DNA of 64,000 bases from Acidobacteriota bacterium (GCA_019639195.1 JAHBSI010000001.1:248001-312000); one strand, 5' to 3'; positions 9,495 to 18,580 are shown, counted from the stretch's first letter. Notes: generated by a model from the letters alone, not told the origin. A program made the numbers and translations.

Positions 9495-9579
9495 CGAGCT
9501 CTGAGTCCAATTTTCTAAAGGTTACTTGCCTTACGTTTTTGCGGGCTATATCATTTTTTTAGACCGATAGGAGAAATTC

Positions 9580-10896
9580 ATGACAGAGAACGGCGTTGAG
9601 ATCACGCCCGCAGAAGGAAAACTTGGTATTTTGCTCGTTGGCCTTGGTGCCGTGAGCACGACGCTTGTCGCCGGGGTTGAAGCTGTAAAACGAGGGCTCT
9701 CACAACCGGTCGGCAGCCTTACTCAGATGGGCACGATCCGACTCGGAAAACGGACCGACGCCAATTCCCCACTTATCAAAGACTTTGTCCCGCTTGCCTC
9801 GCTCGATGACATTGTATTCGGCGCTTGGGATATTTTTACGGACAATGCTTTCGATTCGGCAACGAACGCGGGCGTTCTCGACCGTACGCTTCTGGACCAG
9901 ATCGGCGAACCACTTGCCGCTTTGAAACCGATGCCGGCCGTCTTTGAACAATCATGGGTCAAACGGCTGCATGGAAATAACGTGAAGACCGGCAAGTCAA
10001 AAATGGATCTTGCCGAACAGCTCATCGCCGACATCGCGCGTTTTAAGGCTGAGAAGAACTGCTCGCGGCTCGTAATGGTGTGGGCCGCATCGACAGAGAT
10101 ATTCATCGAGGAGAGCGATGTGCATCGTTCGATAGAAGCCTTTGAAAAAGGCCTTTACGACAGCGATCCGAACATCGCCCCTTCGATGATATATGCATAC
10201 GCGGCCATTCGATCGGGCGTTCCGTTCGCTAACGGCGCGCCAAATTTGACCGTAGATATCCCTGCGATCGTAGAGCTTGCCGAAAAGAACAATGTTCCGA
10301 TCTGCGGTAAAGATTTCAAGACCGGGCAGACCTTGATGAAGACCATCATCGCTCCTGGCCTGAAAGCGAGAATGCTCGGCCTCGACGGTTGGTATTCAAC
10401 AAATATACTCGGCAATCGTGATGGCGAAGTGCTCGACGACCCTGAGAACTTTAAGACGAAGGAAGAATCGAAGCTTTCGGTCCTCGAGCACATTCTGCAG
10501 ACCGAGGTCTATCCGGATCTCTACGGGGATTTTTCACACGTTGTCCGGATCAACTATTACCCGCCGCGAGGCGACAACAAAGAAGGCTGGGACAATATCG
10601 ACATCTTTGGCTGGCTTGGCTATAAGATGCAGATCAAGATCGATTTCCTCTGTCGCGATTCGATCCTTGCGGCGCCACTCGCTCTTGACCTCGCGATCTT
10701 TATGGATCTTGCACAGCGGTCGGGAATGAAAGGCATACAGGAATGGCTTTCATTCTACTTCAAAGCTCCGCAGACGGCGCCTGGACTGTATCCGGAACAC
10801 GATCTATTTATCCAGTTGATGAAGCTCAAGAATACTCTGCGGCATCTCCGCGGCGAGGATATGATCACCCATCTCGGACGCGAGTACTACGGATAG
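9580..10896 (+). CDS. ino1: Inositol-3-phosphate synthase
   Basis: It converts glucose-6-phosphate to 1D-myo-inositol-3-phosphate using internal NAD recycling. The 438-residue protein shows the Rossmann start GILLVGLGAVSTT, a central NGAPN segment, the G-K-D-x-K-T-G-Q-T motif (about 245-255), the W-Y-S-T-N-I-L-G-N loop and the C-terminal K-I-D-F-L-C-R-D-S-I-L-A-A-P-L region. Length and motifs match the bacterial/archaeal subtype. A clear AGGAGAAA ribosome site precedes ATG 9580. The product could feed inositol lipids or compatible solutes; no partner gene is adjacent. A hairpin follows the stop. Confidence 0.93.
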   Translation: MTENGVEITPAEGKLGILLVGLGAVSTTLVAGVEAVKRGLSQPVGSLTQMGTIRLGKRTDANSPLIKDFVPLASLDDIVFGAWDIFTDNAFDSATNAGVLDRTLLDQIGEPLAALKPMPAVFEQSWVKRLHGNNVKTGKSKMDLAEQLIADIARFKAEKNCSRLVMVWAASTEIFIEESDVHRSIEAFEKGLYDSDPNIAPSMIYAYAAIRSGVPFANGAPNLTVDIPAIVELAEKNNVPICGKDFKTGQTLMKTIIAPGLKARMLGLDGWYSTNILGNRDGEVLDDPENFKTKEESKLSVLEHILQTEVYPDLYGDFSHVVRINYYPPRGDNKEGWDNIDIFGWLGYKMQIKIDFLCRDSILAAPLALDLAIFMDLAQRSGMKGIQEWLSFYFKAPQTAPGLYPEHDLFIQLMKLKNTLRHLRGEDMITHLGREYYG

Positions 10897-10904
10897 CTAA
10901 TGCA

Positions 10905-10934
10905 GGGAGCAATAGTTTGATTGCTCTCTTGTTT
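10905..10934 (+). terminator. Rho-independent-type terminator after inositol-phosphate synthase
   Basis: Seven-bp perfect arms GAGCAAT (10907-10913) and ATTGCTC (10920-10926) with a 6-nt loop are followed by TCTTGTTT. It lies 10 bp after the ino1 stop. Confidence 0.6.
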
Positions 10935-11201
10935 CCACAAAAATCGTACAACGTGCTTGCGCTGATTTTACGTTGTATGTTAATTCTAGGAATGGAACGG
11001 GTCTTCATGCCTGTTCCATAAACTCTTTTGATCGTGCAGGATGCTAGCCCTGCGTTTGATCAGCCAACTAATTACAAATTGAAATCATCATTAGTGAGGA
11101 CGGAAATCGTCTTGCTCAGCTAATGTAGTGAGACGAACTTCCGGGAGCGGAGTTTCTCCGGATCTTTATCGCCGATAAGGCATTGTGGAGCTATACAGCA
11201 A
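10935..11201. other. Intergenic block with further hairpins, no gene seen
   Basis: After the terminator come three more inverted repeats. TACAACGT (10947-10954) pairs with ACGTTGTA (10970-10977). TGGAACGGG (10994-11002) pairs with CCTGTTCCA (11011-11019) with one G-T wobble, followed by a T-rich stretch. TGATC..GCAGG pairs with CCTGC..GATCA (11030-11063). No convincing reading frame or tRNA was found. It could be a structured leader of the AAA+ gene, an unannotated small RNA, or stacked terminators. Confidence 0.5.
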
Positions 11202-11231
11202 ATGAATAAGGAAGGAGCCAGGAAGAAAACC

Positions 11232-12419
11232 ATGGAGGAAAAAGGCGTCTTACTTGACCCCGATCGTAAGAGTCCAAAAGCGGCGGACTTCGAAGATCGC
11301 CTCTCGCGTCTCATTGTTGGTCAGGAGAGGGCAGTTAGGCGGATGAGCGGCCTTTTCCAGATATATCTCGCCGGTATGAACAACCCGTCGAGGCCGATCG
11401 GCACAATGCTTTTCCTCGGGCCAACAGGCTCGGGAAAGACTCGCGTCGTTGAGGCAGCAAGCGAGGTGCTGTTCAATGACCCGCACGCGGTCGTTAAGAT
11501 CGATTGTGCGGAGTTCCAACACTCGCACGAGATCGCTAAGCTCATCGGCTCACCTCCGGGATACCTCGGCCATCGCGAGACATCTCCAATGCTTACCCAG
11601 GAGAATATCGATAAGGCCCACACCGAGGAGAACAAGCTCACTTTTGTTCTTTTTGACGAGATCGAAAAAGCTTCCGATTCGCTCTGGCAGCTTCTGCTCG
11701 GCATCCTCGATAAGGCGACCCTTACGTTGGGTGACAATCGACGGGTCGATTTTTCGAAGACCGTCGTCATCTTGACGTCGAACCTGGGAGCCCGCGAGAT
11801 GTCCGAGATGATCTCCGGCGGAATAGGCTTTGCTCCTACCAAGCAGGATAAGACGAAAGAAGACAACGAGATCGACACCAAGATCTACCGGACGGCGCTC
11901 GAGGCCGCGAAGCGAAAGTTCTCGCCGGAGTTTATGAACCGCATCGACAAGGTCGTTGTGTTCCGCAGTTTGAAGGAACACCACCTTCGTCAGATCCTGG
12001 ACATAGAACTCGCGGCAGTGCAGGACCGCATCACGGAATCTGCGGGAACGAAATTCATATTTGAATGTTCAGACAAGGCCAAAGAATTTTTGCTCAATGA
12101 GGGCATCGACCTTAAGTACGGAGCCCGTCACCTCAAGCGTGCGATAGAACGATACCTTGTCTATCCGCTCTCAAACCTCGTCGCGACCGAGCAGGTCGAG
12201 ACCGGCGATCTTGTTCTGGTCGATTTTGACGAGGAGAAGGACGGCCTGATCTTCACCAAGCAGTCCGGCAAGATGATCATCGCCGAACCTGAGGAAGAGC
12301 GAGAGGACGATATGGCCCCGCTCGTCAGCGCGGACGGTGTTGGCGTTCCGCTGCCTTCGGTGGCGGCCGCTCCGCAAATGAGCCGGTCAAAGGACGGTGA
12401 CGGCACGCAGGAAGCTTAA
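11232..12419 (+). CDS. AAA+ ATPase resembling the ClpB/ClpA D2 module
   Basis: The start at ATG 11232 is preferred because AGGAAG sits 6 nt upstream; ATG 11202 is an alternative adding 10 residues. The protein has a single AAA+ module: a VGQERAV box, Walker A GPTGSGKT (about 62-70), a GSPPGYLGH pore-type loop, Walker B LFDEIEK (about 140), sensor LTSNLG and an arginine-finger FMNRID. A ClpB-small D2 domain with sensor-2 KYGARHLKRAIE follows. It lacks the N-domain, D1 and coiled-coil of ClpB and no zinc finger of ClpX is seen. The Pro/Ala tail (about 350-395) is poorly conserved looking. Partner protease or substrate is unknown. Confidence 0.85.
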   Translation: MEEKGVLLDPDRKSPKAADFEDRLSRLIVGQERAVRRMSGLFQIYLAGMNNPSRPIGTMLFLGPTGSGKTRVVEAASEVLFNDPHAVVKIDCAEFQHSHEIAKLIGSPPGYLGHRETSPMLTQENIDKAHTEENKLTFVLFDEIEKASDSLWQLLLGILDKATLTLGDNRRVDFSKTVVILTSNLGAREMSEMISGGIGFAPTKQDKTKEDNEIDTKIYRTALEAAKRKFSPEFMNRIDKVVVFRSLKEHHLRQILDIELAAVQDRITESAGTKFIFECSDKAKEFLLNEGIDLKYGARHLKRAIERYLVYPLSNLVATEQVETGDLVLVDFDEEKDGLIFTKQSGKMIIAEPEEEREDDMAPLVSADGVGVPLPSVAAAPQMSRSKDGDGTQEA

Positions 12420-12452
12420 CGGGTCAGCGTTAACGATATCTCCAAACCGGCC

Positions 12453-12485
12453 AAAGGCGGCTCTCGATGAGCCGCCTTTCTTTTG
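12453..12485 (+). terminator. Strong Rho-independent terminator
   Basis: AAAGGCGGCTC (12453-12463), loop TCGAT, GAGCCGCCTTT (12469-12479), then CTTTT. It ends the AAA+ gene and lies between it and the convergent PLP-enzyme gene. Confidence 0.9.
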
Positions 12486-12535
12486 GCCAACATATATGCG
12501 TTGTCATATATAAGCGGCATTCCCATTTCTTTGGC

Positions 12536-13714
12536 CTAAAGAACGTCTAAAGCCTGCAATATGTCGTGCCTGATATCTTCGAGGTCTTCGACGCCAACTG
12601 AGAATCGTATGAGGCCTTCGCCGATCCCAGCGGCGCGCCTTTCTTCAGGCGACAGCGTTGCGTGCGTCATCGACGCGGAATGTTGAACGATAGATTCGAC
12701 GCCGCCAAGCGAAGTCGCTAACGCACAGAGTTTTAAGCCGTTTACAAACTTTTGCCCCCGTTCGCTCGTTCCCAGATCGAATGAGATCATCCCGCCAAAG
12801 CCTGGAGACATCTGCTGCACGGCGACCGCGTAATTCTGATGCATGGCTAGTCCCGGATAATAGACTCTCTCGACTTTGTCATCGGCCGCTAACATATTCG
12901 CTAAGGCATATGCGTTCGCGTTATGCCGCTCCATCCGCAAAGCCAGTGTTTTAATACCGCGTAGAACGAGCCATGCGACCTGCGGGGCAATATTGCCGCC
13001 AAAAAGCTTGCCGCCTTTCTGCCGAGCTCGCTCGATCAGGTCAGCTCGCCCCGCAAGAAGTCCGGCCGTGAGGTCACTATGCCCGCCCAAGTACTTGGTC
13101 GCACTGTGGACAATAAGGTCGATCCCGAATTCAGAAGGTCGTTGGTTGAATGGGGTTGCGAAAGTATTGTCGGCGAGCGTTATGATACCGCGAGCTTTAG
13201 CTATCTCCGCCACTGCTTTGAGATCTGTTATCTGCAGCAACGGGTTGGACGGGGACTCGATCAAGAACAATCTTGTGTTGCTCTTTGCCGCATTTGCGTA
13301 TGCTGTTGCGTCCGACGCATCAACAAATATGGTCTCAATACCAAATTCCGACTCGATGAACTTCAGAAAGGTCTGTGTGGTCGAATATCCCGAGACGGGA
13401 GCGACAAGGCTCTCACCGGCCTTAACATTCGTAAGTACAGCCGCAGAGATCGCCGCCATCCCGGAAGCGAACGACAGGCCTGCCTCGGCATTCTCAAGCT
13501 CGGCGATACACTGATCAAGAGCATCTGTTGTCGGATTTCCGACCCTTCCATAGTAAAAGCCAGGCTTTATCTCGTTATGAATCGCAGCTGCTTCGTCGGC
13601 ATCCGGAAAAGCATAGACCGAAGCGTTATAGATCGGGACGGACAAGGCCCCATGGTCCTCAGACCGATCGATCCCCGCGTGGACCACCTTAGTGAAAATT
13701 GAATTCTTACTCAT
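12536..13714 (-). CDS. PLP-dependent Cys/Met metabolism enzyme (cystathionine gamma-synthase/lyase family)
   Basis: The 392-residue protein has the family signature with the PLP lysine K207 in SATKYLGGHSD. YGRVGNPT, the F-A-S-G-M-A-A-I loop and a SLGGVES segment are typical of cystathionine gamma-synthase, cystathionine gamma-lyase, O-acylhomoserine sulfhydrylase and methionine gamma-lyase. These cannot be separated by eye. The divergent ArsR-type gene 71 bp away may control it. Cytoplasmic; the start ATG is at 13712-13714. A sulfur role would fit the sulfide genes 22 kb away, but linkage is only suggestive. Confidence 0.9.
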   Translation of the reverse strand: MSKNSIFTKVVHAGIDRSEDHGALSVPIYNASVYAFPDADEAAAIHNEIKPGFYYGRVGNPTTDALDQCIAELENAEAGLSFASGMAAISAAVLTNVKAGESLVAPVSGYSTTQTFLKFIESEFGIETIFVDASDATAYANAAKSNTRLFLIESPSNPLLQITDLKAVAEIAKARGIITLADNTFATPFNQRPSEFGIDLIVHSATKYLGGHSDLTAGLLAGRADLIERARQKGGKLFGGNIAPQVAWLVLRGIKTLALRMERHNANAYALANMLAADDKVERVYYPGLAMHQNYAVAVQQMSPGFGGMISFDLGTSERGQKFVNGLKLCALATSLGGVESIVQHSASMTHATLSPEERRAAGIGEGLIRFSVGVEDLEDIRHDILQALDVL

Positions 13715-13730
13715 AATATTGGGATTCCGG

Positions 13731-13760
13731 TTGCAATAATATATTCGTCTAACGTAATAT
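13731..13760 (+). promoter_or_regulatory. Candidate promoter and operator of the ArsR gene
   Basis: TTGCAA (13731-13736), an 18-bp spacer and TAATAT (13755-13760) look like a sigma-70 promoter. An inverted repeat ATATT-N10-AATAT (13741-13760) overlaps the spacer and -10. A start site near 13767 would exclude the upstream ATG at 13759. Sites are read by eye only. Confidence 0.4.
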
Positions 13761-13785
13761 GTTTACGAGGGAGGCATCATTCTCA

Positions 13786-14166
13786 ATGGCGAACAATGCA
13801 GATAACGCTCTTTGCTCTCTTTTTCTTGCCCTTTCCGACCCAACTCGTCTCAAACTTATTCGTTTAATGGCCGGCGACGAACGATCTGTCGGATTCCTCG
13901 CCGAACATCTGGGTGAAAGCCAGCCAAAGATCTCGCGCCACCTCGCATTTCTCCGTGACCACAGTGTCGTAACAACACGTCGTGAAGGCAAACACATCTA
14001 TTACCGCATAAATGACGCGTCAGCGGAAGACTCTGCCGTGCTGTGCGTTGTCACCGGCGAGCGGCCCATAAGCTCGCTTCAATCGAATCCGGATGGACCA
14101 TCACAACATATTCGCCCATACGCATATGTTACATCCGACGATGAGCTTCCTGTTTTTCTGCTTTGA
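13786..14166 (+). CDS. ArsR-family winged-helix transcriptional regulator
   Basis: Start 13786 is chosen because GAGGGAGG lies 11 nt upstream and the candidate promoter's -10 covers the ATG at 13759. The 126-residue protein has the ArsR core: ALSDPTRLKLIRLM, the recognition-helix turn GESQPKISRHLAFLRD and the wing REGKHIYYRI. After about residue 90 the tail departs from usual ArsR proteins and shows no metal-binding cysteine pair. It is divergent from the Cys/Met PLP gene, so control of sulfur amino acid metabolism is inferred. The ligand is unknown. Confidence 0.85.
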   Translation: MANNADNALCSLFLALSDPTRLKLIRLMAGDERSVGFLAEHLGESQPKISRHLAFLRDHSVVTTRREGKHIYYRINDASAEDSAVLCVVTGERPISSLQSNPDGPSQHIRPYAYVTSDDELPVFLL

Positions 14167-14170
14167 AGGC

Positions 14171-14923
14171 CTATTGCTTAGGACCTTCGGGTAAATAACA
14201 CGCCAGAAACTCTTTATTGCCTTCGGCCCCAAGGATCGGCGATGGGATCGTCCCGAGCACACGCAACCCCAGGCTCTCTGCACAGGAGTTCACCTCATTT
14301 ACGACCCTTTGATGCTTTTCTTCCTCGCGAACTATCCCGCCCTTACCGACTTCGCCCTTCCCAACTTCGAACTGCGGTTTGATGAGAACCACCGCTTTCC
14401 CATACGGTTTCAACAGTCCGGAGAATACCGGCAGGATCTTTGTGGCGGAAATGAACGATACGTCCATCACGATCAGGTCAAAGTCATGACCGCCGGCGTC
14501 CGCAAGGCTAAGGGTACGGGCATTCGTATTCTCAAGCACGGCAACACGCTCATCGCTCCGCAAGCGCCAATCGAGTTGGTTAGTGCCGCTATCGACTGCG
14601 ACCACCTTATGGGCACCGTGCTGCAAAAGGCAATCAGTAAAACCGCCCGTAGATGAACCGATGTCCAGGCAATTATATCCGGTAGGATCGATCGCGAAAT
14701 ATTCGAGGGCGGCCTCGAGTTTCAAGCCGCCTCGGCCGACGTAACGCATTGTTGCCGCGTCTTTAAGCCTAATTGCCGAGTCGAGCGTGACCCGCTCGGA
14801 CGGCTTCTCGATCCTCCGCTCATTGACCAGCACTACACCTGCCATTACGAGGGCTTGTGCTTTAGTCCGCGAGGCCGCGAGGCCGCGTTCGGTCAAGAGA
14901 ATGTCGATCCGTTCCTTTTGCAC
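14171..14923 (-). CDS. tlyA: TlyA family rRNA 2'-O-methyltransferase (S4 + FtsJ-like)
   Basis: Residues 1-62 form an S4 RNA-binding domain (IDILLTERGLAASRTKAQAL). The methyltransferase domain follows with K68 in GRGGLKLE, SAM-binding DIGSSTGGFTDCLL (about 87-100), VMDVSFIS and LIKPQFEVGK, which supply the K-D-K-type catalytic residues. TlyA methylates 2'-O of cytidines in 16S and/or 23S rRNA. The 250-residue length is normal. It is convergent with the ArsR gene, 4 bp apart. Which rRNA positions are modified cannot be read from this. Confidence 0.92.
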   Translation of the reverse strand: MQKERIDILLTERGLAASRTKAQALVMAGVVLVNERRIEKPSERVTLDSAIRLKDAATMRYVGRGGLKLEAALEYFAIDPTGYNCLDIGSSTGGFTDCLLQHGAHKVVAVDSGTNQLDWRLRSDERVAVLENTNARTLSLADAGGHDFDLIVMDVSFISATKILPVFSGLLKPYGKAVVLIKPQFEVGKGEVGKGGIVREEEKHQRVVNEVNSCAESLGLRVLGTIPSPILGAEGNKEFLACYLPEGPKQ

Positions 14924-14998
14924 TTAAACACCTGAAAGACTGATTCTATCCTAACTTTCGTATCGAGCGGGATGTCGTGATAACTTTAAATCAGGGAA

Positions 14999-15973
14999 AT
15001 GGATCGGTCGCCAAAGGCATTTGTTCGTTATGCGTGGTTCACGCTCGGCTATAACGTCCTCGTTATTTTGTGGGGCGTTTTCTTGCGTGCGTCAAAATCA
15101 GGCGATGGCTGTGGACAGCATTGGCTCACTTGCAACGGCGAGGTCATCCCGAGCGCTCCTGAGCTAAAGGCCGCGATCGAGTTCTCACACAGAATGATGA
15201 GCGCGATCGACGGGGGCGTCGTCTTTATTCTGTTTATTTGGGCCCTAATGCTTTGGCGAAAAGGGCGAACCGAGCAACTGCGTTCAACTTTCCTATTGAC
15301 GACGGGCGGAATGTTCTTTGTTATCACCGAAGCTCTTGTCGGAGCCGGTCTTGTACTTACGGGCAATACGGCAGAAAATCTGACCGCTGCTCGGCCCTTT
15401 TGGATGGCCGGACATTTGATAAACACCTTCATCCTACTTGCTTTCCTTGCGCTTGCAGCAAGACGAGCGGCGGGCGGGGCGGAGCTAAACTTCAAGATCG
15501 AGCGGAAGGTGCTCATAATGCTGAGTTTGTGCCTTGCCGCGATTCTCATCGTTGGAACAAGCGGTTCGGTCGCTGCCTTGGCAAATATGCTGTTCCCAAG
15601 CAAGAGCCTGCTTGGCGGTCTCGAGCAGGACCTTTCGTCAGATTCAAATATTTTGGTCCTACTCCGACCGCTTCACCCGCTGATCTCGATAGCGACGATC
15701 ATATTCCTTGTTTTTGCTGCGGATTGGCTCAAACGAAGGTCTGCCCAAGACGGGCAAATTGTCCGCTGGTCAAAGATATTGTCGTGGCTCGCCATCGTGC
15801 AGTTCTTCTTTGGGGCCCTGACTTTGCTGACCCATATGCCGATCTTGATGCAGATCGGGCACCTTTTGTTGGCGGACCTATTGTGGATCAGCTTTGTGAT
15901 ACTCTCCGCTAACGCTTTATCGCCGCAGGCTGTTACGTTAAAATCTGCAACAAGGATACTCGAAGCGACGTAA
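14999..15973 (+). CDS. ctaA: Heme A synthase-like (CtaA/COX15) membrane protein
   Basis: The 324-residue protein has about eight hydrophobic segments and the extracytoplasmic loop GDGCGQHWLTCNGE, whose cysteine pair is a hallmark of one COX15/CtaA subtype. Heme ligands are candidate His residues in IEFSHRMMSAIDG, WMAGHLINTF and in the second half (LHPLISIA, MQIGHLLLADLLW), matching the duplicated four-helix arrangement. CtaA oxidises heme O to heme A for aa3 oxidases. No ctaB or cox gene is adjacent. GGGAA precedes the ATG. Confidence 0.88.
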   Translation: MDRSPKAFVRYAWFTLGYNVLVILWGVFLRASKSGDGCGQHWLTCNGEVIPSAPELKAAIEFSHRMMSAIDGGVVFILFIWALMLWRKGRTEQLRSTFLLTTGGMFFVITEALVGAGLVLTGNTAENLTAARPFWMAGHLINTFILLAFLALAARRAAGGAELNFKIERKVLIMLSLCLAAILIVGTSGSVAALANMLFPSKSLLGGLEQDLSSDSNILVLLRPLHPLISIATIIFLVFAADWLKRRSAQDGQIVRWSKILSWLAIVQFFFGALTLLTHMPILMQIGHLLLADLLWISFVILSANALSPQAVTLKSATRILEAT

Positions 15974-16030
15974 AGCATTATTGCCCAGGCGTCCCGGGGG
16001 ATTTTCGCCCTTTTGTCTCCTTGATCTTTT

Positions 16031-16840
16031 ATGCAGCGGCGAATACTAATAATTGACGACCACGACGACCTTGCAAGTGCCCTCGGTGAAGTCTTTTCCC
16101 ACGTCGGACACGAGGTTCGATGTCTTGGAAGCCGTGAAGAGGCAATAAAACTCGGCCCGCTCGAAACTTTCGATGTCGTCATATCCGATCTTGACGTCAA
16201 GGCCGGGGTTGACCGTCCACCTGCTGACTGCGGGATCGCGACCTGCCTTCCCGATCCAGTGTTTGTTGATGGAACCGACCGTTTGAAGGTGTTTAAGCTC
16301 TGTGCTGCTCTCTTTAGACAGGAGGAATTCGTTGAAGAAGAGTTGCGTCAGATCGTAGCGACGGTCCTTGATTACAAGATTCGCTTTGTCGATAAGGCGG
16401 ACGAGGTCCAGAGGCTTGTTGAACATATCGAATTCGAGCTGCCGAGCGTCATCTCGCTGATGCACATAGTCCTCGAATATCTGATGAAGCGCGTCGAGAA
16501 ACTCGGCGTCGTAAAGCCCGAGCAATCGAACCTCTTCGTCGCCCTGGATGAGGCGTTTGTGAACGCCGTAAAGCACGGCAATAAGTTCGATCCCACGAAG
16601 ATCGTGCGCATCGTCGCGGAGATCTCGCCTTCGGAGGCAAAGTTCACCGTTGAGGATGAAGGCGACGGATTCGACGTCAACACGATCCCGGACCCGCTCG
16701 ACCCCGAAAACCTGTTCAAGACCAGCGGCCGAGGTGTTCTTTTCATTTACAACATCATGGACGAGGTCAAATACAATGAACGCGGCAACCGCCTCACTAT
16801 GGTCAAGAAAGCGATCGAGCCCTCGGACCAGCCATCCTGA
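16031..16840 (+). CDS. Receiver-like domain fused to an RsbW-type HATPase
   Basis: Residues 1-55 begin like a response regulator (RILIIDDHDDLASALGEVF with the acidic pair, and VISDLDVK with the phosphoacceptor Asp). The remainder of the receiver is replaced by an odd Cys/Pro-containing segment (about 60-90). Residues about 125-255 form an HATPase_c domain of the anti-sigma RsbW/SpoIIAB type: DEAFVNAVKHGN (N-box), VEDEGDGFD (G1) and SGRGVLFIYNIMD (G2). The partner may be an STAS anti-anti-sigma factor or a sigma factor, but none is adjacent. The start is ATG 16031. Confidence 0.8.
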   Translation: MQRRILIIDDHDDLASALGEVFSHVGHEVRCLGSREEAIKLGPLETFDVVISDLDVKAGVDRPPADCGIATCLPDPVFVDGTDRLKVFKLCAALFRQEEFVEEELRQIVATVLDYKIRFVDKADEVQRLVEHIEFELPSVISLMHIVLEYLMKRVEKLGVVKPEQSNLFVALDEAFVNAVKHGNKFDPTKIVRIVAEISPSEAKFTVEDEGDGFDVNTIPDPLDPENLFKTSGRGVLFIYNIMDEVKYNERGNRLTMVKKAIEPSDQPS

Positions 16841-16861
16841 AAGTAGCGACACAAGCCCGAT

Positions 16862-18529
16862 ATGAAAGTAACGATCGCGCAGATCAACACGACGAACGGC
16901 GATGTCGCAGGCAATACCGCGAAGATAATCGATGCGATCGAGAAGGCAAGGGCTCAGGGCTCGGACCTTGTTGTCTTTCCCGAGGTCGCAACGCACGGCT
17001 ACACCTCTCAGGATTGGTTCCAGGACCGCGACATCATCGCTCGCGTAAGCGAGCCCCTTTCCGAGATAGTTTCCGCGACCAAAGGCATAACAGCGATCGT
17101 CGGCACCGTAAGACAAAATGAGGATAACGATGGCCGACGCCTGTATAACTCGGCCGCTGTCATCTCGAACGGTGAATTACTCGGTTTTGCAGACAAGTCG
17201 CTTTTGCCCGAATACGACGTTTTTGATGATCCGCGTTGGTTCGAACCCGCAGAACCGGGCACCCATCGACTTTTTGAGATCGCGGGGAAGAAGGTTGGGA
17301 TCGTCGTCTGCGAAGATTTCTGGAACGACAAGACCTTCTGGAAAGACCGTCTTTACGAAACAGATCCGACCGACGAGGTCATTTCGCTTGGTGCCGAAGT
17401 TCTGGTATCGATCAATGCGTCGCCATACAACAAGGGCAAAATTCGACTTCGCTGCGACATGGTCGCGCATCGTGCAAAACTGCAGAAGATCCCGATCGTC
17501 TTTGTGAATCTGGTCGGCGGCAACGACGGGATCGTCTTTGACGGCGCAAGTCTGATCGCCGATGAAGAAGGCGACATCATCCTTCAAGCACCGGCTTTTG
17601 AAGAGTTCGTAGAGACCGTCGAGTTGGATGTTCGCAAACCCGACGCACGCGGTATTACGGGCGGCGAGATATCCTCGATCCATCGAGCACTCGTGCTCGG
17701 GATCCGCGACTATGCGAGGAAGAACGGCTTCGAAAAGGTGCTCCTTGGCCTTTCCGGTGGGATGGATTCCGCGCTTGTCGCTGCCCTCGCGACGGAGGCT
17801 CTCGGCCCCGACAATGTGCTCTGCGTGATGATGCCGTCGCCGTATTCATCGCAAGGAAGCATCTCGGACAGCGAAGAACTTGTTGCGAATCTTGGCTGCG
17901 AATCAAGGATCGAACCGATCTCCGAGGCGTTCGACTTGCTTGCAAAACAGCTTCGCCTCGACAAACCGACACGCGGCGGCGAGTCGCTCGCTGCCGAGAA
18001 TATGCAGTCTCGCCTTCGCGGGCTGATTCTGATGGCGATCTCAAACGCCGAGAAGCGTCTCCTGCTGTCCACCGGCAACAAGAGCGAGCTGGCCGTCGGC
18101 TACTGCACCCTTTATGGCGACACGAACGGCGGTCTGGCGGTGCTCGGGGACGTTTTGAAGACGGAGGTTTGGGCGATCGCCCGCGAATTCAATGAGCGAG
18201 CCGGACGCGAGATCATTCCTGTTCGCATCATCGAAAAGCCGCCGTCCGCCGAACTTGCCCCAAACCAAAAGGACGAGGACAGCCTGCCGCCGTATCCGGT
18301 AATGGACCCGATCCTCGAAATGTATTTTGAGCAGAAAGCCTCGCCGGAAGAGATCATTTCGGCAGGCCACGACCGAGATCGCGTATTCTGGATACTGAAC
18401 AAGGTCGAGCATCCCGCGAACGAATTCAAACGCCAGCAGCTTCCGCCTACGATCATCGTCTCAAAGAACGCGATCGGCATCGGCCGCCGCCGCCCGATCA
18501 CACATAAGTACCGTCGTGCAACCAATTGA
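16862..18529 (+). CDS. nadE: Glutamine-dependent NAD+ synthetase
   Basis: It makes NAD from nicotinate adenine dinucleotide using glutamine-derived ammonia. The N-terminal nitrilase domain carries the E41-K112-C150 triad (FPEVATHGY, ADKSLLPEYDVFDD, VGIVVCEDFW). The C-terminal ATP-PPase domain has the P-loop SGGMDSALV at about 297. The 555-residue length is normal. It begins 22 bp after the receiver-HATPase gene, so an operon is possible. The start ATG matches the domain start (MKVTIAQIN). Confidence 0.95.
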   Translation: MKVTIAQINTTNGDVAGNTAKIIDAIEKARAQGSDLVVFPEVATHGYTSQDWFQDRDIIARVSEPLSEIVSATKGITAIVGTVRQNEDNDGRRLYNSAAVISNGELLGFADKSLLPEYDVFDDPRWFEPAEPGTHRLFEIAGKKVGIVVCEDFWNDKTFWKDRLYETDPTDEVISLGAEVLVSINASPYNKGKIRLRCDMVAHRAKLQKIPIVFVNLVGGNDGIVFDGASLIADEEGDIILQAPAFEEFVETVELDVRKPDARGITGGEISSIHRALVLGIRDYARKNGFEKVLLGLSGGMDSALVAALATEALGPDNVLCVMMPSPYSSQGSISDSEELVANLGCESRIEPISEAFDLLAKQLRLDKPTRGGESLAAENMQSRLRGLILMAISNAEKRLLLSTGNKSELAVGYCTLYGDTNGGLAVLGDVLKTEVWAIAREFNERAGREIIPVRIIEKPPSAELAPNQKDEDSLPPYPVMDPILEMYFEQKASPEEIISAGHDRDRVFWILNKVEHPANEFKRQQLPPTIIVSKNAIGIGRRRPITHKYRRATN

Positions 18530-18580
18530 CGCGTGCCCGGCACCTAAAACCTAGATCTTTTTTTACCTGGAGGAACTACT

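Noticed and set aside
16046-17116. A 356-codon minus-strand frame across the receiver-kinase and nadE genes
   Set aside because: Antisense to two well-supported genes and has no recognisable domain or start context.
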